Shown one piece after another: positions 42,552 through 53,788 of a DNA stretch of 64,000 bases. The first letter of the stretch is position 1, and each line of letters opens with the position of its first letter. The position numbers and the translations under genes were made by a program. Under the pieces are notes generated by a model that worked only from the letters and a program-made list of their open reading frames with translations, searched no databases and was not told the DNA's origin. Source of the DNA: an uncultured Eubacteriales bacterium (GTDB lineage Bacteria; Bacillota; Clostridia; Christensenellales; Aristaeellaceae). The DNA lies in assembly GCA_902764875.1 (NCBI GenBank), contig CACWXP010000005.1, forward strand, positions 62,001 through 126,000, read 5' to 3'.

Positions 42552-44732
42552 CTAAACCCTCTCCGCAAACCCTTCCTGCCAGACCGACCCGTCCGCGCAA
42601 ACATAAGCCTCCGGTCCACGAATATCGTCTTCCCCGTGAACTTCCACCGCGGCCATACTCTTCGGCAGGTTGTAGGGCAGCCGCCCTCCCGCCGTCCGCT
42701 TTCCGAACAGGATGTCCATCAGCACGCTCCTTCCGCAGCTGAAATACACAACAATCCCGTCCGCAAGGCTTTCCCATTCCGCGGGAACCGTCGGATTATG
42801 CATCAGCATGCACACGATCACCGGTTTCCCGCCCATGCGGCGCCGGGTCTCCTCCAGGTTGTCCAGGTCCTGCTCGTTGAAGCACCGGTTGGTCTTTCCC
42901 CGGTAGGAGCGGTTGGTGAAATCCTCCCGGAAATCCCCGCCCCCGATGCTCTCCGCCCGGGCTTCCGAAGCTGTATATTCCCTGTATTGCAGCATCAGCG
43001 GACGGTATCCGTTGCCGCCGTTCTTCCGGTCTTCCGGATCATAGGGATCCGACTGCGGGCTCTCCATGAACACAATGGCCGCGTCCGCCTCCTCCGGCGT
43101 CTCCGCCCGTTCAAACCAGGGCAAGCAGTCAAATCCGTCCAGCGGATCCGGTGCGCTTTCCGGATCGATGAAACGCATGAAATTCTTGTGGGCCCGGATC
43201 TTCCGGGTCGGAACGTACACTTTGATGCCTTCCCGCAGCGGCAGCGGCCCTTTCCGCAGCAGTACGGCGCTCCTTGCCTGCGCTTCCAGGCCGGCCTTCA
43301 CGAATGCCGCGTTCCCGACGATCCGCTCGCTCTCCGCCGGATCCAGATAGGGGTTCTCAAACAGCCCCACCCGGAACATGCCGGTCAGCAGTCGCTTCGC
43401 GCTCAGACGCATGCGTTCTTCCATGAAGTCCGCGCCGCAGCGTTCCTCGCCGATCCGCCAGGCCTCCAGTACCGGTTCCGCCCGGTTGTTGCCGCCGAAC
43501 TGGTCCACCCCGTTCAGGATGATCCGCAGGTGGCGTTCCGCCTCCGTCAGTTCGTTCACGCCGTAGCATCGGCTGCCGAAGCTGTCGATCTCCGGGTTCG
43601 GATCCGCCGTAATGCCCCAGTCCGTGCAGACCACGCCGTCGTAGGCGTATTTTTCCCGCAGCAGGTTTTTCAGGATGTATTCATTGTAGCTGTTGCCGAC
43701 TTTCTCGTGATCCTCCAGCCAGCTCACCGTGTAATACGGCATCACCGCCCCGGCTTTACCCGTCGGCCCGTCCAGCCGGAAGGCGCCCTCCGTGAAGGGC
43801 CGCAGATGTTCCGCAAATTGCCCGGCGGGATACACCGCGAAGCAGCCGTAGGCATAGTGCGCGTCCCGGCCGCCCTCGCCCGTTCCGCCGCCCGGCCAGT
43901 GTTTCACCATGGTGATCACGCTGTCCGCGCCCCAGCCGTCCGGGCTGCCTTCCGTCGTCTGCATCCCGTCGCAATAGGCTTTCACCATCGGGATCACCTT
44001 TTCCGGATCGCTGCCCAGCGTGTCCTCCAGCCGCATCCATCTCGGCTCCGTGGAAAGGTCGATCTGCGGACCCAGCGCCGTGGTAATCCCCAGGGCCCGG
44101 TATTCCTTCGCCGCCGTCTTTGCAAACTGCCGAACCAGCTCCGGATCCCCGGCCGCCGCCAGGCCGATGCCTTCCGGCCATTTGCTCACGTCGCTGCCCG
44201 CCGTCCGGAATTCCGCCCCGAAGGCGGAAACCCCGTGGCGGGGATCCGTGGAAATATTCACCGGGATGCCCCAGCGTTCCTCCTCGCAAACCTTCTGCAG
44301 GTTGTTGCTCCATGCCGCCGAAACCCGGGCACTTTTCACCCGCATCTGCAGCACGTGGCGGATGTGGTCCTTTTTCAGAAAATGGATCTGCCCGTCGCTC
44401 AGGTCCGCATCGTCATGTTTCTCGGGATTGAAAGGCTCCCCGCCGTAGGTGTCCCCGAAGGGACCGCCGTCAAAGGGAACCACCTGATGGGAGGAATACA
44501 GCATCAGCCCGGCGATTTCCTCCCGGCTCAGCCGTCCCGCCAGGTCCGCCGCCCGCTCTTCCGGGCGCAGCCGCCAGTCTTCATAGGGCAGCAGCTTCCC
44601 GCACCGGGCCAGGTCCTTGAAGGCAAAGCCGTCCTGCTCGATCACGGACACATCGCCCCCGATGCCCAGGTCCTTCCCGCCTTCGTTGTGAATCAGCGTG
44701 CCGTATACGGTTTTCTCCCTGTTCCAGGCCAT
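42552..44732 (-). CDS. GH3 beta-glycosidase (first, in the mannosidase cluster)
   Basis: A 726-residue GH3 enzyme. The nucleophile Asp371 is in DGVVCTDWGIT, and KHWPGGGTGEGGRDAHYA (277-294) is the family KH motif. The N-terminal segment before residue 60 is unlike common GH3s. The second (alpha/beta sandwich) domain is shortened at VCMLMHNPTVPAEWESLADGIVVYFSCG. GGAGGA lies upstream; the earlier ATG 30 codons before has no site. No signal peptide, so it is cytosolic. Specificity (glucoside, xyloside or N-acetylglucosaminide) is not clear. Confidence 0.93.
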   Translation of the reverse strand: MAWNREKTVYGTLIHNEGGKDLGIGGDVSVIEQDGFAFKDLARCGKLLPYEDWRLRPEERAADLAGRLSREEIAGLMLYSSHQVVPFDGGPFGDTYGGEPFNPEKHDDADLSDGQIHFLKKDHIRHVLQMRVKSARVSAAWSNNLQKVCEEERWGIPVNISTDPRHGVSAFGAEFRTAGSDVSKWPEGIGLAAAGDPELVRQFAKTAAKEYRALGITTALGPQIDLSTEPRWMRLEDTLGSDPEKVIPMVKAYCDGMQTTEGSPDGWGADSVITMVKHWPGGGTGEGGRDAHYAYGCFAVYPAGQFAEHLRPFTEGAFRLDGPTGKAGAVMPYYTVSWLEDHEKVGNSYNEYILKNLLREKYAYDGVVCTDWGITADPNPEIDSFGSRCYGVNELTEAERHLRIILNGVDQFGGNNRAEPVLEAWRIGEERCGADFMEERMRLSAKRLLTGMFRVGLFENPYLDPAESERIVGNAAFVKAGLEAQARSAVLLRKGPLPLREGIKVYVPTRKIRAHKNFMRFIDPESAPDPLDGFDCLPWFERAETPEEADAAIVFMESPQSDPYDPEDRKNGGNGYRPLMLQYREYTASEARAESIGGGDFREDFTNRSYRGKTNRCFNEQDLDNLEETRRRMGGKPVIVCMLMHNPTVPAEWESLADGIVVYFSCGRSVLMDILFGKRTAGGRLPYNLPKSMAAVEVHGEDDIRGPEAYVCADGSVWQEGFAERV

Positions 44733-44832
44733 GGCTGTCTTCCTCCGATCTGTCTTTATACTTCCTTTTTTCTGAAGCCGGGCAGCGGAATCCTCCGCTG
44801 CCCGGTCGTTGGGGTCTTGCATTTCCCGGGGA

Positions 44833-47112
44833 TTATTCGTTCATCTTCTTGAGCATCTCGTCGATCATTTCGCCGGTCACGGCGCCGTTCGAGAAGCCCA
44901 GCATGGAGCGCAGCGGCATATACTGCATCATGGCCATGCTCATTTCCTCGGTCACGGCCTCGTTCGCCGCTTCGCTGCCGCCCTCCCCGTCGCCGAAGAT
45001 CGCCGCCGCGCCCGAAATCAGGGGCGCGATCACCGCTTTGGCTTTGGGATCCTTCATCAGGTCCATCACGATGCTGTTCATGTCGTAGTGTGCGGGCAGC
45101 TTCTGGGTGGATTCCACCGTCACCGTCGCCTTCAGCGGCAGGCAGGCACTGCTGTCACCCACTTCGATGGAGAACTCGCCGCTTTCCACAAACCAGTCGT
45201 GAATCTCGCTCCGCCAGGTGGCAAACGCCCGCTTGCACAGCGTGAAGGAAACCTCTTTGCTTTCGCCGGGCTGTAGTTCAATCTTTTTGAAAGCCTTCAG
45301 TTCCCGCACGGGACGAATCGCATTCACATAGCCTTCCACGTCGCCCACGTACACCTGCGCCACCGTCTTGCCGGCCCGTTTGCCCGTGTTCTTCACGGTC
45401 ACCGTCACCGTCACGGTGTCGGTATCCAGGATCTTGTCCTTGCTCAGTTTCAGTCCGCTGTACTCAAACGTGGTATAGCTCAGTCCGTAGCCGAAGGGGA
45501 ACAACACGTCCATCTTCTTTTTGTCGTAGTACCGGTAGCCTACGAAGATGCCTTCCCGGTATTCCGTTCCCGCGGGCTCTCCGCCGTAGAACAGATAGCT
45601 GGGATTGTCCTCCAGCTTGATGGGGAAGCTTTCCGGCAGGTGTCCGGAGGGGTTCACGTCGCCGAAGAGCACTTTCACCTCGGCCAGGCCCACCGCCTGT
45701 CCGCCCAGATAGGCTTCCAGCACACCCTTCACCTTGCCGATCCATGGCATTTCCACGGGGGAACCGTTGTGCAGCACCACCACGGTGTTCGGGTTCGCTT
45801 CCGCCACCGCTTCAATCAGTCTGTTCTGGCTCTCCGGCATCCGCATGTGCGTCCGGTCATAGCCTTCGCTTTCATAGGCGTCCGGCAGGCCGGCAAACAC
45901 CACAGCCACCTTCGCCTTCTTCGCCGCTGCCGCCGCTTCCGCGATCATGTCCGCGGGCGCGTCATCCGCCGCCACGTCATAGCCCCGGGCATAGGTCACC
46001 TTCAGGCCCTTCGCCGCCTCCACCGCGCCGGTGGTTTTGAAGCAGTTGATGTGGCTGCTGCCGCCGCCCTGGAAGCGGGGCTTCTCGGCAAACTCGCCGA
46101 TAAAGGCAATGTCGTCTTCCTTGTTCAGGGGCAGAATGCCGTCTTCGTTCTTCAGCAGCACCATGCAGTCCGCCGCCACTTCCGCCGCCTGAAGATGCTG
46201 CGCTTCCTTGTCCCAGGGCGTCTCCGGCTTCGCGTTTTCCACATAGCGGAAAACGATGTTCAATATCCGCTCGCAGCAAAGGTCCACCAGCTTCTCGTCC
46301 AGCTTTCCGGCCTTCACCGCTTCCACGACCTTCCGGTCGTTGATGCCGCCGCTTGCCGGCATTTCCAGATCCAGTCCCGCTGCCACGCCGGCCACCCGGT
46401 CGCTCACCGCGCCCCAGTCGGACATCACATAGCCCTCGAATCCCCATTCCTTCCGGAGGACGTCCGTCAGCAGCCAGGGGTTCTCGGAGGCAAAGGTACC
46501 GTTAATCCGGTTGTAGGAGCACATCACGGTCCATGGCTGGGCCTCCTTCACGGCCATTTCAAAGGCCGGGAAGTAAATCTCGCGGATGGTCCTCTCGTCG
46601 CAGTCCGAAGAGCTGCTCATCCGGCGGTGCTCCTGGCTGTTCAGGGCAAAGTGCTTGATGCTCGTGCCGACGTTTTTGCTCTGAATGCCCTTGATCAGCG
46701 CCGTCGCCATCACGCCCGTCAGGTACGGATCCTCCGAAAAATATTCGAAGTTCCGGCCGCACAGGGGGCTGCGCTTAATGTTCACCGCCGGTCCCAGCAG
46801 CACGCTCAGCTTTTCATGCTGGCAGGCCTCGCCCAGTGCTTCGCCCATCTTTTCGATCATGTCGGGATCGAAGGACGCCGCCGTGGCGCTGGCCGCGGGG
46901 AAACAGACCGCCTTGATGCTGTCGTTAATGCCGAGGTGGTCCACCTGCTCGTCCTGTTTGCGCAGTCCGTGGGGGCCGTCGCTCACCATGCTCTTCGGTA
47001 CGCCGAGGCGTTCCACGCCCTTGGTGTGCCAGAAGTCCTCGCCGGAAAGCAGTCCGGCCTTTTCTTCCAGCGTCATCTGTGCGATCAGTTCTCTGATTTT
47101 GTTGATATCCAT
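44833..47112 (-). CDS. GH3 beta-glucosidase with FnIII-like domain
   Basis: A 759-residue cytosolic GH3 enzyme: KHFALNSQEHRRMSSSSDCDERTIREIY (153-180), nucleophile Asp232 (GYVMSDWGAVSD), a second domain, then an FnIII-like domain (about 565-650) and a C-terminal extension of about 75 residues found in many Clostridia GH3s. It cleaves terminal beta-linked glucose or related sugars from the oligosaccharides imported by the ABC system just upstream (31 bp). GAGGTG lies before the ATG. Confidence 0.95.
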   Translation of the reverse strand: MDINKIRELIAQMTLEEKAGLLSGEDFWHTKGVERLGVPKSMVSDGPHGLRKQDEQVDHLGINDSIKAVCFPAASATAASFDPDMIEKMGEALGEACQHEKLSVLLGPAVNIKRSPLCGRNFEYFSEDPYLTGVMATALIKGIQSKNVGTSIKHFALNSQEHRRMSSSSDCDERTIREIYFPAFEMAVKEAQPWTVMCSYNRINGTFASENPWLLTDVLRKEWGFEGYVMSDWGAVSDRVAGVAAGLDLEMPASGGINDRKVVEAVKAGKLDEKLVDLCCERILNIVFRYVENAKPETPWDKEAQHLQAAEVAADCMVLLKNEDGILPLNKEDDIAFIGEFAEKPRFQGGGSSHINCFKTTGAVEAAKGLKVTYARGYDVAADDAPADMIAEAAAAAKKAKVAVVFAGLPDAYESEGYDRTHMRMPESQNRLIEAVAEANPNTVVVLHNGSPVEMPWIGKVKGVLEAYLGGQAVGLAEVKVLFGDVNPSGHLPESFPIKLEDNPSYLFYGGEPAGTEYREGIFVGYRYYDKKKMDVLFPFGYGLSYTTFEYSGLKLSKDKILDTDTVTVTVTVKNTGKRAGKTVAQVYVGDVEGYVNAIRPVRELKAFKKIELQPGESKEVSFTLCKRAFATWRSEIHDWFVESGEFSIEVGDSSACLPLKATVTVESTQKLPAHYDMNSIVMDLMKDPKAKAVIAPLISGAAAIFGDGEGGSEAANEAVTEEMSMAMMQYMPLRSMLGFSNGAVTGEMIDEMLKKMNE

Positions 47113-47143
47113 ATGTCACCTCAAAAATAGATTGCTCAGGGGC

Positions 47144-48038
<895 letters not shown>

Positions 48039-48052
<14 letters not shown>

Positions 48053-49052
48053 GCGCGTACACCTCCTTCAACTGATCCACGGAGAAGCTGCAGCGATAGG
48101 TGCGTCCGCCGCCGATGTCGAACAGCGGGGGCTGCTGCACCTTGCAGGCCGGCGTCGCGTACCGGCAGCGATCCGCAAACCGGCAGCCGGCCGGCGGATG
48201 CTTCAGGTTCGGCGGTGTGCCGGGAATAGCCGTCAGCTTCACATCGCGGGTGCCTTCTTCCGGCACCAGAATGGAACGCATCAGGCCGCGGCTGTAGGGA
48301 TGGATCGGATCGAACACCATCTCGTGCGCCGTTCCGCGTTCCACGATCTGTCCGGCATACATCACCATGATGTCGTCCGTCACGTTGTACAGCAGCGGCA
48401 GTTCGTGAGTGATGAAAATCATACTCTTCACCATACCGTTGGCCAGCATGTCCTTCATCATCTTGATGACCATCTTCTGGCTGGTAACGTCCAGGGCGGA
48501 AGAGGGTTCGTCGGCAATCAGCACCTTCGGACTCAGAATCGTGGAAATTGCGATAACCACGCGCTGCCGCATGCCGCCGGAGAGCTCCACGCTGTATTTG
48601 TCCAGCGCTTCCACAGGCAGACCCAGCTTCGCGAAGCGCTGCTCCGCCATTTCCCGGATCTGCTTCTTGTCCATCGGCAGTTCATGAGCCTCAATCACGT
48701 CCTCAATGAACTTCCCGACCTTCCGGGTGGGATTCAGGGCGTTCATAGCCGCCTGGGGAATATAGGCAACCTCGCTTCCGAGCACTGTTTTCCGCACCAC
48801 GTCCGGATCCATGCCGGAAATGTTTTTACCGTCGATGATGATTTCGCCGCTGGTGTAGTGCAGCGGAGGGAAGTAATAGCCCATCAGGCTCAGGGCCAGG
48901 GTGGATTTGCCGCAGCCGGATTCGCCGGCGATGCCCAGGCTCTTGCCTTCTTCAATGTCCAGGGATACATGGTCCACGGAGTATACATCTTCGCCCTGCC
49001 GTGTGATGTATTTGGTGGTCAGCTCATGGACCTCAAGCATTTTCTTTGCCAT
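48039..49052 (-). CDS. Dpp/Opp-type ABC ATPase (first)
   Basis: A 337-residue OppD/DppD-like ATPase: Walker [10 protein letters not shown], signature ELSGGMRQR, Walker [13 protein letters not shown], and the C-terminal oligopeptide/nickel domain with [19 protein letters not shown], a cysteine set seen in many DppD/OppD proteins, some of which bind an Fe-S cluster. It is the first ATPase gene of the ABC set, downstream of two permeases. Confidence 0.94.
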
Positions 49053-49067
49053 TTTGCTTTACCTCCT

Positions 49068-50327
49068 TTAATCACGCAGGGTCGGGTTGAACACCTGGTC
49101 GAGGCCGGTATTCATCAGGTTCAGGGAGAAAGAGATCAGCGCGATCATCAGAATCACCGGGAAGTAAGCCCACCAGGCATTGCTGGATGTATACGCGCCG
49201 AAGAGTTTCGCCCAGTTCATCATCAGGCCCAGGGTCGGCAGCTCATTCGGGTTCGGTCCGAGGCCCAGCATGGACAGCTGCGCTTCCGCCAGGATGCCGC
49301 TGGAAACCTGCAGGATGAAGGCCATCACCACATAGCTGGCGATGTAGGGCAGAATGTCCGTGGTCACGATCCGGAACAGGCTGTGGCCGCTTAGTTTGGA
49401 CAGGTTCACGTGGTCGCGGTTCCGCAGAGAAATGACCTGGGAACGCACGGAACGTGCCGTCCATACCCAGCTGGTGATACCGATAATCACCGCGCAGGTC
49501 ACGATACCGCGTGATTCCGCGCCCAGGGCGGAATAGATCAGGATCAGCAGTACGAAGCCGGGAATCACGGTGAAGATGTTCGCGATGAACATCAGGATAT
49601 CGTCCAGCAAGCCGCCGACATAGCCGGCCAGCAGGCCGACCAGCAGGCCCAGCACTGTGGCGATGGAGCCGGCAATCAGACCGACCAGCAGGGAAATACC
49701 GGTAGCCTTCACCAGTTCCGTCAGGGTGTCTCGGCCGAAGTTGTCCGTGCCCAGCGGCAGGTTGATGGAGTTGGCCACCTCGTCCACCTTCACGTAGTCG
49801 CTTCCTGCGACGGCAGTGGTGGTGGCGCTGTCGCCTTCACCCTTGGTCACGCTCATGGCCGCGCTGGTATCCTCGGACAGGCGGTTGTTCAGTCTTCTCA
49901 GTTCGTTGCGCTTCGCCTGTGTCGCAAAACCTTCATATTTGTTCTTTTTGGCGTCCGCCTCGTCATAGTTTTCTTTCCAGACCTCAATCAGCTCGTGGAA
50001 CTTTTCGTTGGAGGTGTCCAGCGCGGAAACATCCACGCCCTTGGCCTTCAGGAAGTCCAGCATCGTCTGCCGGTCTTTCACCGGGATGGTGCTCTCCAGC
50101 CGGTTTTCATTCGCTTCCGGCAGTTCCACGCGGTATGTTCCCGCGTTGTTGGTGTCATAAACGGAAACATAGGTACCCGGTTCCAGGAAGCCTTTGCCCA
50201 GGCCCTGCAGCGGATCCCGGTGCACAAACCAGGGATAGATCAGCACGGTCAGCAGGATCGACATGAAAATGATGAAGCCGACCAGGAAGCGGGGAGAATG
50301 GAATACATTTCTCAGCGTATGTTTCAT
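49068..50327 (-). CDS. Dpp/Opp-type ABC permease (C type)
   Basis: A 419-residue permease with the DppC layout: one N-terminal helix (15-35), a large extracytoplasmic loop (about 35-215) longer than in peptide DppC proteins, and then five to six helices with DNFGRDTLTELVKATGISLLVG and the EAA loop. The extended loop is a feature of some Opp-like importers in Clostridia. It pairs with the permease encoded upstream. Confidence 0.92.
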   Translation of the reverse strand: MKHTLRNVFHSPRFLVGFIIFMSILLTVLIYPWFVHRDPLQGLGKGFLEPGTYVSVYDTNNAGTYRVELPEANENRLESTIPVKDRQTMLDFLKAKGVDVSALDTSNEKFHELIEVWKENYDEADAKKNKYEGFATQAKRNELRRLNNRLSEDTSAAMSVTKGEGDSATTTAVAGSDYVKVDEVANSINLPLGTDNFGRDTLTELVKATGISLLVGLIAGSIATVLGLLVGLLAGYVGGLLDDILMFIANIFTVIPGFVLLILIYSALGAESRGIVTCAVIIGITSWVWTARSVRSQVISLRNRDHVNLSKLSGHSLFRIVTTDILPYIASYVVMAFILQVSSGILAEAQLSMLGLGPNPNELPTLGLMMNWAKLFGAYTSSNAWWAYFPVILMIALISFSLNLMNTGLDQVFNPTLRD

Positions 50328-50342
50328 TGCTCATCCACCTCC

Positions 50343-51350
50343 TTAATCAAACTGCGCTGCCTTGACCCGCGGGTCAATGAAAGCGTAGATAATATCGAGC
50401 AGGAAACTGGCAATCAGCACCATGATCGTGATAATCAGGGTACAGGCGGAAATAACCGGGTAGTCCGACGAGTTGATCGCCGCGTACATGGACATGCCCA
50501 GGCCGGGGTAACTGAAGATGGTTTCCGCAACCAGTGCGCCGCCGACCATGGAGCCGATGGACATCGCCAATCCGGTGACCTGCGGCAGCATGGCGTTCCG
50601 GAAAACGTAACGGACAATCTTCTTGTCCTTGATTCCCAGGAAACGGGCATATTTGACATAGTCCGCATTCAGCTCATAAATGGACATGGACCGCATGCCC
50701 ACCGCCTGGCCGCCGATGGAGATCAGCACGATGGACCAGAAGGGCAGCTGATAATGCGCAATCACGGAGGATATGAATTTCCAGCTGAAGCTGGGAATCA
50801 TGCCCGGGTCAAACGCTCCGTTCACCGGAGCCCAGCCCAGGGTAACGGCAAAGAGGACCAGCAGAATCACCGCGGCGCCGAAGGCCGGGATCGCGCTGAA
50901 GAACAGGGTCACCGGCATCAGGACCTTATCATAGACGCTCCGTTTGTAGGCCGCCATCGCCCCCAGCAGATTGCCCAGCAGCCAGCCGACAATAATGGCG
51001 GGCAGCTGCAGCGCCACCGTCCACCAGATGCTGGATCCGATGATATCGGATACCAGCCGCGGATACTGGCTGTAGCTGACGCCGAAGGTCCCGTTGAAGG
51101 CGTTTTTGACGAAGTCCCAGAACTGACCGAAGATATCCTTGTCCAGGCCGAACTGATGTTTGTAGTAGGCAATCTGTTCCTGAACCTGTTCCTGGGTCGC
51201 CCCGGGACTGATGTTTTTACCGACAATCGAGTTAACCGGATCGCCCGGCATCAGCCGCGGCAGAATGAAGTTAAGGATTACCGCGGCAATAAAGGTAATG
51301 ATAAACCAGAAAATCTTCTTTTTGAAGTATTTCTTCATTCCCTTGGTCAT
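50343..51350 (-). CDS. Dpp/Opp-type ABC permease (B type)
   Basis: A 335-residue permease with the DppB layout: N-terminal helix, [27 protein letters not shown] on the outer side, then five helices with [34 protein letters not shown] as the ATPase-contact loop. It sits 80 bases downstream of the binding-protein gene and 16 bases upstream of its partner permease. Confidence 0.93.
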   Translation of the reverse strand: MTKGMKKYFKKKIFWFIITFIAAVILNFILPRLMPGDPVNSIVGKNISPGATQEQVQEQIAYYKHQFGLDKDIFGQFWDFVKNAFNGTFGVSYSQYPRLVSDIIGSSIWWTVALQLPAIIVGWLLGNLLGAMAAYKRSVYDKVLMPVTLFFSAIPAFGAAVILLVLFAVTLGWAPVNGAFDPGMIPSFSWKFISSVIAHYQLPFWSIVLISIGGQAVGMRSMSIYELNADYVKYARFLGIKDKKIVRYVFRNAMLPQVTGLAMSIGSMVGGALVAETIFSYPGLGMSMYAAINSSDYPVISACTLIITIMVLIASFLLDIIYAFIDPRVKAAQFD

Positions 51351-51429
51351 CGTTGTAAACTCCCCTCTGACTGAAAAAGGCGGCCATGACCCGCCTCGGG
51401 CAGAATCATGGCCGCCGGAAAATTTTGGA

Positions 51430-53217
51430 TTACTTCACGAGCTCCAGGTTGTACAGAGCGGCGATGCCGTAACCATCCGTGCAGTCCATAGGCGGAATGT
51501 TGTTTCCGTCGTCCTTTTCCGGATAGCCGGTCCAAACAGTCTCGTTCACAGCGTGGAACACTTCGGGGCGATACATCAGGGAGAAGCTGGGCACTTCGTC
51601 CAGATAGATCTTGGTGGCTTCGGTGTACAGCGCCTTCAGCTCTTCAGCGTCCGTGGTCAGCGGGATCTGCTTGATGATCTCGTCGATCCGGTCATTCTTG
51701 TAGTGGCCGAAGTTGCCGGACCAGTTGTTGTCAACGCCGACGAACTCAGAGCTCATCAGGGCGCGGACGCGGCTCCACGGGGCGGCGGGTTCGGCGCCGG
51801 CAGGACTCCACATGAAGATTTCATAATCGGTCTGGGAACCCTTGGTGAATACGGTCTGATACTGATCCCAGGTGGGGAAGGTCGCGATGATTTCAATGCC
51901 GATGTTCTTGCCGGCTTCCGCAACCATGTTCATGGCCGCCTGCCAGTCGGTCCAGCCGTCCGGGCAGCAGGCCTTCAGGCTGATCTTTTCGCCGTTGTAT
52001 TCACGCCATCCGTCGCCGTCGCTGTCGGTGATGCCGGCGGCATCCAGCAGCGCCTTGGCGCCTTCGATGTCCTTGCCGACCCACTGCAGATCCTTCACAG
52101 CGTCATGATCATACATGGCCTGCTCACCGTCGGTGGGGTTCATCACGGAACGCGGCACATCCGCGAAGGACGGGCTCTGGTTGGTCATCGCGTTTTCGAT
52201 GATGTTGTCATAGTCCACAGCCATGGCGATGGCCTTGCGCAGTTCCTTCACCTGCATCACCGGCACATCCATGTTGTACCAGGCGGTGGGCATGGTGGCG
52301 CAGATGCCGTAGGGAGCTTCATCGGAATAGGTCGCGATCGGCAGTCCCTGTTCTTCCCACAGTTTCTGAACGTTCGCGATGAACTGCTGGTTCACGTCGA
52401 TCTGGCCGGCCTTGAAGGCTACCAGCGTCGCGTCGTTGTCCTTGTAGATGGTGTGAGCCAGGTACTTCGGAGCGGGCAGCTTGCCCCACATGGAAGCATC
52501 CTGTCCCCAGTAGTTGTCGTTGCGGACGAAGGCAACCAGCTGGTCGTTCGCAAAGTAGGGGCCGTAGGGGCCGGAGTACACGGCGTCGGGGGTGGGATCG
52601 GTGCGGATCGCGGTCGCATCGTCATTGTGCTTCGCGCACAGGTCTTCCGCCCAGGCTTTCTGCACAATGTAAACGCCGGTCAGGAAGTTCAGCACCTGCA
52701 GGGGGTTTGCGGGCTTGCCTTCTTCATTCAGCTTCGCCTTGATCAGCACAGCGCCGTCCACGTTGGCAATGCTGTCGATGTAGGGAGCATAGCCGGTGTA
52801 GGTGCCGTTCTGGATCTTGGTGCTGACGTCCCAGGTCGCAACCACGTCATCCGCGGTGACAGGGGTGCCGTCGGACCACTTGGCGGCGGACTTGATCTTC
52901 AGCGTCAGCTCGGTCAGGTCGTCGTTCCAGGTGTAGTCGCCGTCGGCGAGCAGGGGATACAGTTTGCCGTCCAGGCCGTTGTACATATACAGGGTTTCGA
53001 ACATAACCGTCCGGGTGCCGCGGGGAGCCGCAGACAGGATCAGACCGTTGTTCATGTTGTCGCCCAGCGGGTTGTATCCGACGATCGGATCCCACTGCTG
53101 GCCGCCGAAGTACAGGGTTTCTTCACGGGGAAGATCCTGCGCAGCTTCAGCGCCGGCAACTGCTACCATGCTCAGCATGAGAGCGAGGGCCAGAACCAGG
53201 GAAATGAGTTTCTTCAT
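51430..53217 (-). CDS. Family-5 extracellular solute-binding protein
   Basis: A 595-residue SBP_bac_5 protein: signal peptide [23 protein letters not shown], no lipobox cysteine, and the family fold with ARFLGI-independent motifs such as [19 protein letters not shown] and [20 protein letters not shown]. Peptide-type binding proteins placed with glycosidases often bind oligosaccharides (as in Thermotoga cello- and manno-oligosaccharide systems). It is the first gene of the glycan operon, with a good promoter upstream (53364-53392). The ligand is inferred from neighbours, not from the sequence. Confidence 0.92.
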   Translation of the reverse strand: MKKLISLVLALALMLSMVAVAGAEAAQDLPREETLYFGGQQWDPIVGYNPLGDNMNNGLILSAAPRGTRTVMFETLYMYNGLDGKLYPLLADGDYTWNDDLTELTLKIKSAAKWSDGTPVTADDVVATWDVSTKIQNGTYTGYAPYIDSIANVDGAVLIKAKLNEEGKPANPLQVLNFLTGVYIVQKAWAEDLCAKHNDDATAIRTDPTPDAVYSGPYGPYFANDQLVAFVRNDNYWGQDASMWGKLPAPKYLAHTIYKDNDATLVAFKAGQIDVNQQFIANVQKLWEEQGLPIATYSDEAPYGICATMPTAWYNMDVPVMQVKELRKAIAMAVDYDNIIENAMTNQSPSFADVPRSVMNPTDGEQAMYDHDAVKDLQWVGKDIEGAKALLDAAGITDSDGDGWREYNGEKISLKACCPDGWTDWQAAMNMVAEAGKNIGIEIIATFPTWDQYQTVFTKGSQTDYEIFMWSPAGAEPAAPWSRVRALMSSEFVGVDNNWSGNFGHYKNDRIDEIIKQIPLTTDAEELKALYTEATKIYLDEVPSFSLMYRPEVFHAVNETVWTGYPEKDDGNNIPPMDCTDGYGIAALYNLELVK

Positions 53218-53612
53218 AGGGTTTACCCTCCTTTAAAATATGTGTCATGGCCTTCCGGGCCAGAACATCCTTCATGGGAGATTCCGTCAAAACGGCCGCA
53301 AGAAGAGTTCTTCCACTTTGATGCCGGGTGATTGTGTTTGCGTTGATTCCATCAATCACGATTAGTATACTCTGAAAATAACAATTTGACAAGTACAAGA
53401 TGTAGGTTTCACGTCAGAATTTTGCCAGTCCCGACATGTACGCACAAATTAGAGTGCACGAGTGCACCGAGCTTTCCTCCTCTACCAATCCGCTTTTCCA
53501 CGCAAATTCCCCCTTCACCCTATCGGCCAGAATCCTCCTCTCACCCTAAAATTGTTTTTTGGCGAATTTGGGCAAACAGGAAATCAGGAAAAAGCCCGCG
53601 AACCCTTATTTC
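53218..53612. other. 395-bp non-coding stretch with the glycan operon promoter
   Basis: It contains the leftward promoter (53364-53392), the palindrome TTGATTCCATCAA (53343-53355), and the direct/palindromic GTGCAC pair at 53454-53467. I see no ORF. The part between 53400 and 53612 is AT-richer than its surroundings and may be debris of the truncated AAA gene region. Confidence 0.6.
53343..53392 (-). promoter_or_regulatory. Promoter and palindrome of the glycan operon
   Basis: TTGTCA (53387-53392), 17-bp spacer, TATACT (53364-53369). TTGATTCCATCAA (53343-53355), a 13-bp palindrome, lies at the expected start site and could be an operator. No local regulator gene is found; the leader to the ATG is about 140 bases. 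Confidence 0.7.
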
Positions 53613-53756
53613 TCAATAAATAACGGATTTTGCGATATTCACGGCGGTTGTTGTTTTACCGCACCATTTGGCACCTTTAATCAGGACAGCCCCTTTTGAT
53701 TCAAGCTTATCAGCCAGAATCCGATCAGCTATTCTCGCGTAGTATTCTTTCGCCAT
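53613..53756 (-). pseudogene. Truncated AAA ATPase (DUF4143-type) fragment
   Basis: A 47-residue N-terminal stub: MAKEYYARIADRILADKLES, then Walker A GAKWCGKTT, ending at AKSVIY with a stop codon. Full-length proteins of this ATPase family have about 400 residues. The ribosome site and start are intact, but the rest is missing, and nothing further of the family is found up to 53218. It is the remains of a deleted gene. Confidence 0.8.
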
Positions 53757-53788
53757 ATCCATCATCTCCTGAAGAATGGTCAACCGCA

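Noticed and set aside
53454-53467. GTGCAC pair as an operator or attachment site
   Set aside because: Two six-base palindromes alone are too short, and no integrase or regulator is near.
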